NCBI GenBank assembly: GCA_910583785.1
Contig: CAJTZK010000001.1
Span: 124,001 to 188,000 of the forward strand
Reading direction: 5' to 3'
From: an uncultured Oscillibacter sp.
GTDB lineage: Bacteria; Bacillota; Clostridia; Oscillospirales; Oscillospiraceae
DNA: 64,000 bases
How positions within the stretch are numbered: position 1 is the stretch's first letter; each line of letters starts with the position of its first letter. Positions 59,529 through 64,000 of this stretch are shown one piece after another. The notes under the pieces are model-generated. The model searched no databases. It was not told where the DNA came from and worked only from the letters and a program-made list of their open reading frames with translations. The translations under genes and the position numbers were made by a program.

Positions 59529-61022
59529 TCACTCCAGGGGCTTCATGGTGGGGAACAAAATTACATCCCGGATGGTGTCCGCCCCGGTCAGCAGCATGAC
59601 GCAGCGGTCAATGCCCATACCCATGCCTCCGGTGGGGGGCATGCCGTACTCCAGGGCCGTCAGGAAGTCCTCGTCCAGCATTTCCGTCTCGTCGTCGCCC
59701 CGGTCCCGGAGCTCCGCCTGCTTCTCAAAGCGGCGGCGCTGGTCAATGGGGTCGTTCAGCTCGGAATAGGCATTGGCCAGCTCGCTGTGGCATACAAAGA
59801 GCTCAAACCGCTCCGTCAGCCGGGGATCCGCCGGGCTCCGCTTGGTCAGCGGGGAAACCTCCACGGGGTACATGGTAATGAAGGTGGGCTGGATCAGCTT
59901 CTCCTCCACCCGCTGGTCAAAGCAGGCATACAGGGCGTTGCCCCAGGTCTTGTCCGCCGTCTCCGCCAGTTCCACGCCGATGGCCTTCACCGCGGCCACG
60001 GCCTCCGCATCATCGGAGATGGCGGAAAAGTCCACCCCGGCGTACTCCTTCACGGCGTCCACCATGGTCAGCCGCCGCCAGCCAGGGGTCAGGTCGATCT
60101 GCTGGCCCAGCCATTCCACCTCATAGCTCCCCCGGATTTTCTCGGCCGCGCCGGAGATAATGCCCTCCGCGATGTCCATCATTCCGTGGAAATCGGTGTA
60201 GGCCTGGTACAGCTCCACGGTGGTAAACTCCGGGTTGTGCTTGGGGTCCATGCCCTCGTTCCGGAAGATGCGGCCAATCTCATACACCCGGTCCATGCCA
60301 CCCACGATCAGCCGCTTCAAGGGCAGCTCCGTGGCAATGCGCATATACATATCAATATCCAGGGTGTTGTGATGGGTGACAAAGGGCCTGGCCGCAGCGC
60401 CGCCAGCCAAGGTGTTCAGCACCGGGGTCTCCACCTCGATATAGCCCATATCGTCCAGATAGCGGCGCATGAACTGAAGGAACTTCGACCGGATCAGGAA
60501 GTTGTTCTTCACGTCCGGGTTCACCATCAGGTCTACGTACCGCTGGCGGTAGCGGAGTTCCTTGTCCTGGAGGCCATGGAACTTCTCCGGCAGGGGCAGA
60601 AGGGACTTGGAGAGCAGGGTGATGTTTTTCGCCCGGACGCTCATCTCCCCCCGCTGGGTGCGGAAAACCTCGCCGTCCACACCCACGATGTCCCCAATGT
60701 CAAATTTCTTGAATTTCTTGTAAACCGCCTCGTCCATCTCGTCCTGGCGGGCGTAAAGCTGGATGCGGCCGTCCTTATCCTGCAAATCGCAGAAGCTGAC
60801 CTTCCCCATACCCCGCTTGCTCATGAGGCGGCCCGCCACCTTCACGGGTTTGCCCTCCATGGCATCGAAATTCTCCTTGATCTGCCGGGACGTGGCATCC
60901 CAGTCAAAGCGGGTCAGCTGGAAGGGGTCCTCCCCGGCGGACTGGAGCTCCGCCAGTTTCTCCCGGCGGACCCTGGTCTGCTCGCCCAGGTCCAGCTCGG
61001 GCTTCTTCATTTGTTCAGCCAT
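59529..61022 (-). CDS. lysS: Lysyl-tRNA synthetase, class II
   Basis: A 497-residue enzyme. It has an N-terminal OB anticodon-binding domain (about 55-165), and class II motifs: motif 1 around FMRRYLDDMGYIEVETPVL, motif 2 RIFRNEGMDPKHNPEFTTVE, motif 3 GMGMGIDRCVMLLT. It is preceded by greA with a 26-bp gap, the same pair as in many Firmicutes. Confidence 0.97.
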   Translation of the reverse strand: MAEQMKKPELDLGEQTRVRREKLAELQSAGEDPFQLTRFDWDATSRQIKENFDAMEGKPVKVAGRLMSKRGMGKVSFCDLQDKDGRIQLYARQDEMDEAVYKKFKKFDIGDIVGVDGEVFRTQRGEMSVRAKNITLLSKSLLPLPEKFHGLQDKELRYRQRYVDLMVNPDVKNNFLIRSKFLQFMRRYLDDMGYIEVETPVLNTLAGGAAARPFVTHHNTLDIDMYMRIATELPLKRLIVGGMDRVYEIGRIFRNEGMDPKHNPEFTTVELYQAYTDFHGMMDIAEGIISGAAEKIRGSYEVEWLGQQIDLTPGWRRLTMVDAVKEYAGVDFSAISDDAEAVAAVKAIGVELAETADKTWGNALYACFDQRVEEKLIQPTFITMYPVEVSPLTKRSPADPRLTERFELFVCHSELANAYSELNDPIDQRRRFEKQAELRDRGDDETEMLDEDFLTALEYGMPPTGGMGMGIDRCVMLLTGADTIRDVILFPTMKPLE

Positions 61023-61048
61023 GCTTTCTCTCCTTCTATTGCGGCGGC

Positions 61049-61522
61049 TTACCGCTCGATTTTCAGCACCTTATAGCTGATGTTTCCCCGTGGGGCCTCC
61101 ACCACGGCCACCTCCCCTTTCTTCTTGCCAATAAGGGCCTTGCCAAAGGGGGACTCCTCCGAGATAATGCCGTGCATGGGGTCCGACTCCTGGGAGCCCA
61201 CAATGGTATAGGGCGTAGGCAGGGCCTTTCCGTCGGGGCCCGCCACCGTCACCTTGCAGCCGATGGCCACCACATCCGTATTGCTGCTCTCGTCCACAAT
61301 AACGGCGTGCTGGAGAATTTCCTCCACCTCGGCAATGTGGGAGTAGAGCTTGCCCTGTTCGTTTTTGGCCTCGTCGTATTCGCTGTTCTCACTGAGGTCG
61401 CCGAAGCCCCGGGCCACCTTGATCTGCTCCGCCACCTCGTCGGACCGGGTGGTCTTGAGATAATTCAGCTCCTCCTGCAGCTCGTCGTAACGGGCCTGAC
61501 TCATCTTGTATTCTTTTGCCAT
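61049..61522 (-). CDS. greA: Transcription elongation factor GreA
   Basis: A 157-residue factor that rescues backtracked RNA polymerase. The N-terminal coiled coil carries the acidic tip GDLSENSEYDEAKNEQ. The C-terminal FKBP-like domain has TIVGSQESDP and the end SPFGKALIGKKKGEVAVVEAPRG. It has a near-consensus promoter. Confidence 0.96.
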   Translation of the reverse strand: MAKEYKMSQARYDELQEELNYLKTTRSDEVAEQIKVARGFGDLSENSEYDEAKNEQGKLYSHIAEVEEILQHAVIVDESSNTDVVAIGCKVTVAGPDGKALPTPYTIVGSQESDPMHGIISEESPFGKALIGKKKGEVAVVEAPRGNISYKVLKIER

Positions 61523-61594
61523 GTCGGACGGTTCCTTTCTTACGATGCTTGATCCTGGAGAACATTTCCCCGGGGCGCAATTTTACAAGATGAT

Positions 61595-61623
61595 ATTATA
61601 TAGAAGGCATGAGGGAATGTCAA
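61595..61623 (-). promoter_or_regulatory. Strong sigma-A promoter of greA-lysS
   Basis: On the minus strand a perfect TTGACA (61618-61623), 17 bp and a perfect TATAAT (61595-61600). In the remaining gap to 61879 only two short hairpins (9 bp at 61685-61705, 5 bp near 61712) are seen. Confidence 0.9.
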
Positions 61624-61879
61624 GCCTTCGGGACAACTCCGCAGTCCGCCCATCTTTGCCGGATACAGGCTGCGCCTCCGGGAGGTCCCTGATTTTATCA
61701 GGGACGCAAAATAGCCATCAAAATGGCGGCGTCTTATGAATCAGCTGCGGCAACATGAATATGCGCGTTTATTTCTGCATGATAACCGCTGGACAAAGGC
61801 ACAATGGGTTCCCCTGACAGGCCGGGCCGCTCGGGAAAGCGTTCTAAACGCCAGACGCACAGTCTTTCCCAGGTCCCCC

Positions 61880-62608
61880 TTAGCTCCCCAACGCAATCTG
61901 CTCCCGTTTCAGCATCCCCGCTTCCCGGAGGACCGCCAGCAGCTGTCCCCGGTCCGCCCCCTCTGGCAGGGCCTCCTCCAGGCTGGGCGGCAGGGACAGG
62001 GACGGCAGGGCCTGTTTTTCATCGTAGAGCCGTAGGGCAACCGGATTTTTCAGGGATAAATCCACCCGCGGGTCAAAGAGAACCAGGGCCTCCGCCCCCT
62101 CCAGCTGGTCCTTGGAGGGCCCCAGCAGCAGTGACACGCCATATTCCCGCCGGAGCTGGCGGCAGAGCTCCTCCCCGCCGTAGGGCAAATCCAGCAGCAC
62201 ATACCGATGCCGGAGGCACAGCTCCGTCACCGTCCGCACCGCCTCCCCCGTCAGCGCCGCCGCCGCCACGGCCACCCGGGCTCCCGCCACTGGCTGGCCT
62301 TTCGACTCCAAGGCTCCCCGGACCCAGTCCGCCGCCAAGCAGCGCCGGAGGGACAGCGTGCTCACGGGCCGCAGGCCGCATTTCGACAGCTGCTCTTGAA
62401 AGGGGAAATCCTCCGGCAGCACTACCTGCGTCACGCCCCGCTTCCGCAGCCTTTTCCCAGCCGCCAGCACCCGCCGGGAAAGAATGGCCCCATGGGGGCT
62501 TTTCACAATCTCCGCCTGTAAAAACCGCATCCGCAGAATGTGCCGCTCCTCTAAGCGGATGCTCCGCTGTCCCCGTTTGGGCTCCGCCCAAGCCAAATAA
62601 CCTACCAT
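61880..62608 (-). CDS. Conserved-looking protein of unknown function
   Basis: A 242-residue soluble protein without signal peptide or membrane helix. The basic first part (ERHILRMRFLQAEIVKSPHGAILSRRVLAAGKRLRKRGVTQVVL) precedes an alpha/beta part with AGARVAVAAAALTGEAVRTVTELCLRHRYVLLDLPYGGEELCRQL that looks Rossmann-like. I do not recognise the family. GGAGG lies 8 nt before the ATG at 62608, inside a perfect hairpin. It lies between the M23 peptidase and greA. Confidence 0.65.
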   Translation of the reverse strand: MVGYLAWAEPKRGQRSIRLEERHILRMRFLQAEIVKSPHGAILSRRVLAAGKRLRKRGVTQVVLPEDFPFQEQLSKCGLRPVSTLSLRRCLAADWVRGALESKGQPVAGARVAVAAAALTGEAVRTVTELCLRHRYVLLDLPYGGEELCRQLRREYGVSLLLGPSKDQLEGAEALVLFDPRVDLSLKNPVALRLYDEKQALPSLSLPPSLEEALPEGADRGQLLAVLREAGMLKREQIALGS

Positions 62609-62645
62609 AAAAACTACCTCCCGCCCCATGATATGGGGCGGGAGG
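62609..62645 (-). terminator. Hairpin plus T5 that also holds the next gene's ribosome binding site
   Basis: On the minus strand CCTCCCGCCCCA and TGGGGCGGGAGG form a 12-bp perfect stem with a 5-nt loop, then TAGTTTTT and the ATG at 62608. It ends the peptidase message and hides the GGGAGG of the following gene. Confidence 0.7.
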
Positions 62646-62663
62646 CCGGAATATGAATCTGTC

Positions 62664-63902
62664 TTACGCATCCTTCGCGAAAGTGGCTCCCGTGAGGTAG
62701 CCTTTGGCGATGGGATTGATGATGGTGTTATTTTCCTTGATCTCAAAATGGAGGTGAGGCCCGGTGGAGTTGCCTGTAGAGCCAGTAATCCCCAGCACGT
62801 CGCCCTGCTTTACCTGCTGGCCCACGCTGACCTTCCGGCTGCTCATATGGGCGTACAGGGTGGAATTGCCCGTGCCATGGTAGACGACCACGTAGTTTCC
62901 ATAGGACTTGGAGTACTCCGAGATAATGACCTGTCCTGCCTTGGCGGCGTAGATGCTGCTGTTGTAACCTACCCGGCCGATATCCGTGCCCTTGTGGTTT
63001 GTGGAGCCGATGCCGCCCGGAGAAGCCCGGCCTCCTACTGTGGAGGTAACGTAGCGGCTGCTCACTGGCCAAATGTATCCGCCGGGATTGGAGGTGGGGC
63101 CGGACTGGCCCGCCGCGGCCCGCCGGGCCGCTTCTTCCTCTTCCAGCTTCTTGATCAGCGCCTTGATGCGGGCCTGGACCTCCTCTTCCTCCTCGGAGAG
63201 GTCGTCTAAGGCGTTCTCCTGCTCTTGCTGCTGCTGGCGGAGCTTCGTCACCAGGGCGTTGGCTACATCCCGCTGGGAATCCAGGTCCCGTTTCTTGGCC
63301 TCCAGCTCCGCCTTGGCCTCCTCGGAGGCGTTCTTCTGGCCCTCCAGCTCCGCCTTCTTCCCGGCGGTAATGGCCTGGAGGGTTTTTAAATCATCGATAA
63401 CCCGCTGGTCGTACTCCATGATTTCGTTTACCACGTCCAGACGGCCCAGGAGGTCCGAGAAGCTGCTGGCCCGGAACAGGACGGACCAGTACTCCACCTT
63501 CCCCTGCTCCTCCATCGCCCGGACCCGCTTGCAGAAGAGCGCATACTGGGCCGCTTCTTTAGCCTCCGCCTCCGCCAGTTCCGCCGCCGTCTGGACAATC
63601 AGGTCCTCATAGGTGGCGATTTCCTCTTCTTTATTGCCGATCTCCTGCTCCGTCAGGCTGATCTGTCCGTCCAGAAGGCGCTTGCGCTCCATGGTCGTAC
63701 TGATGTCGGAAGACAGCTTGTCAATCTGTGCCTGGATGTCCTTTTTCTCCTGGGCCAGGTCCTTGGCGTCGCTTTTCAGCGCGTCAATGTCCGCCTGGGT
63801 CACAGCCGCGGCAGCGGGGGCCAGGTCCGCCAAGGCCAGGCACAACGCCAGCGCCAGCATGGGCAGGGCGCGAAGGAGGAACCCTTTGCCGTTTCGCTTC
63901 AT
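62664..63902 (-). CDS. Coiled-coil M23-family murein hydrolase (EnvC/PcsB-like)
   Basis: A 412-residue secreted protein. A signal peptide (cut near APAAAAV) is followed by long coiled coils (about 35-265) and a LytM/M23 zinc peptidase domain. Zinc ligands are in NHKGTDIG and HLHFEI, with the active His in STLYAHMSS. It lies 10 bp after ftsX. In other bacteria FtsEX activates coiled-coil hydrolases of this kind at the septum, so the same is likely here. Confidence 0.92.
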   Translation of the reverse strand: MKRNGKGFLLRALPMLALALCLALADLAPAAAAVTQADIDALKSDAKDLAQEKKDIQAQIDKLSSDISTTMERKRLLDGQISLTEQEIGNKEEEIATYEDLIVQTAAELAEAEAKEAAQYALFCKRVRAMEEQGKVEYWSVLFRASSFSDLLGRLDVVNEIMEYDQRVIDDLKTLQAITAGKKAELEGQKNASEEAKAELEAKKRDLDSQRDVANALVTKLRQQQQEQENALDDLSEEEEEVQARIKALIKKLEEEEAARRAAAGQSGPTSNPGGYIWPVSSRYVTSTVGGRASPGGIGSTNHKGTDIGRVGYNSSIYAAKAGQVIISEYSKSYGNYVVVYHGTGNSTLYAHMSSRKVSVGQQVKQGDVLGITGSTGNSTGPHLHFEIKENNTIINPIAKGYLTGATFAKDA

Positions 63903-63912
63903 GCCGCCCTCC

Positions 63913-64000
63913 TTAAACCTGTAAATATTTCCGGATGGCGGAGAGGCTGCCCCCCACGCCGATGAAAATACCCGCTCCCGCGAAGGAGCCCGCCACCGGG
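63913..64000 (-). CDS. ftsX: Cell division protein FtsX, C-terminal end (cut by window edge)
   Basis: The last 28 codons are visible and read SFAGAGIFIGVGGSLSA followed by IRKYLQV and TAA. This matches the last transmembrane helix and Arg-Lys-Tyr/Phe-Leu-x-Val end of FtsX. The gene continues beyond base 64000. Identification is supported by the M23 coiled-coil hydrolase directly downstream. Confidence 0.75.
   Translation of the reverse strand, partial: PVAGSFAGAGIFIGVGGSLSAIRKYLQV

Noticed and set aside
59412..61076. 554-codon open frame on the + strand
   Set aside because: It lies antisense to lysS, a certain gene. GC-rich third positions create long antisense frames; no ribosome binding site or family resemblance.
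1..64000. tRNA, rRNA, CRISPR arrays, insertion sequences, prophage
   Set aside because: No cloverleaf-like sequence, spaced direct repeats, transposase or phage structural genes were seen on either strand; the tyrosine recombinase alone is not evidence for a phage.

Overview
The window is about 64 kb of GC-rich, gene-dense bacterial chromosome. It carries a nearly complete set of endospore morphogenesis genes (spoIVA, a sipL-like gene, spoVM, spoIIIAA-AH). It also has B. subtilis-like operon order around priA-def-fmt-rsmB-rlmN-prpC-prkC-rsgA-spoVM and spoIIIA-asp23-nusB-xseAB-ispA. Other markers are an IspH-S1 fusion, a PPi-type phosphofructokinase and a butyryl-CoA:acetate-type CoA-transferase. 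Together these point to a strictly anaerobic, spore-forming, probably butyrate-producing member of the Clostridia, most like the Oscillospiraceae (Flavonifractor/Oscillibacter/Dysosmobacter-like). The family placement is inference; spore formation and the Bacillota assignment are well supported.

Layout. 0-2.6 kb: the end of radA and a tyrosine recombinase on the + strand, with a perfect 28-bp dif-like palindrome just before the recombinase. 2.6-10.3 kb: an amidase-domain protein, an AraC regulator, divergent aldolase and PPi-PFK genes, an ECF sigma/anti-sigma pair, coaX, ogt and a CPCC protein. 10.3-16.6 kb: spoIVA, an amino-acid ABC transporter, sipL and the 22-codon spoVM. 16.7-33.6 kb: one very long minus-strand gene chain that starts at a promoter before cdaA (c-di-AMP) and runs through cdaR, rseC-like, DnaJ, yicC, remA, gmk, rpoZ, priA, def, fmt, rsmB, rlmN, the PP2C phosphatase and PASTA kinase to rsgA and spoVM. 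33.6-41 kb: cysteine desulfurase with a DUF3343 partner, ispF/ispD/carD, a CoA-transferase and ispH-rpsA. 41-47 kb: plsC, cmk, a flavoprotein, an RpiR regulator, ispA, xseB, xseA and an Xre regulator as one operon. 47.5-53.3 kb: nusB, asp23-like and the whole spoIIIA operon. 53.3-59.5 kb: a more accessory segment with an Xre/membrane-protein pair, a decayed ECF sigma gene, tyrS under a T-box, a lipoprotein, a radical SAM protein and a frameshifted ECF sigma gene with its anti-sigma partner. 59.5-64 kb: lysS, greA, an unknown protein, a coiled-coil M23 peptidase and the end of ftsX.

Strand bias is strong. Right of about 2.6 kb most genes, including nearly all the core ones, lie on the minus strand, while radA and the recombinase to the left are on the plus strand. 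With the dif-like site at 1411-1438, this suggests that the replication terminus lies at the left end of the window. No tRNA, rRNA, CRISPR array, insertion sequence or prophage was seen.
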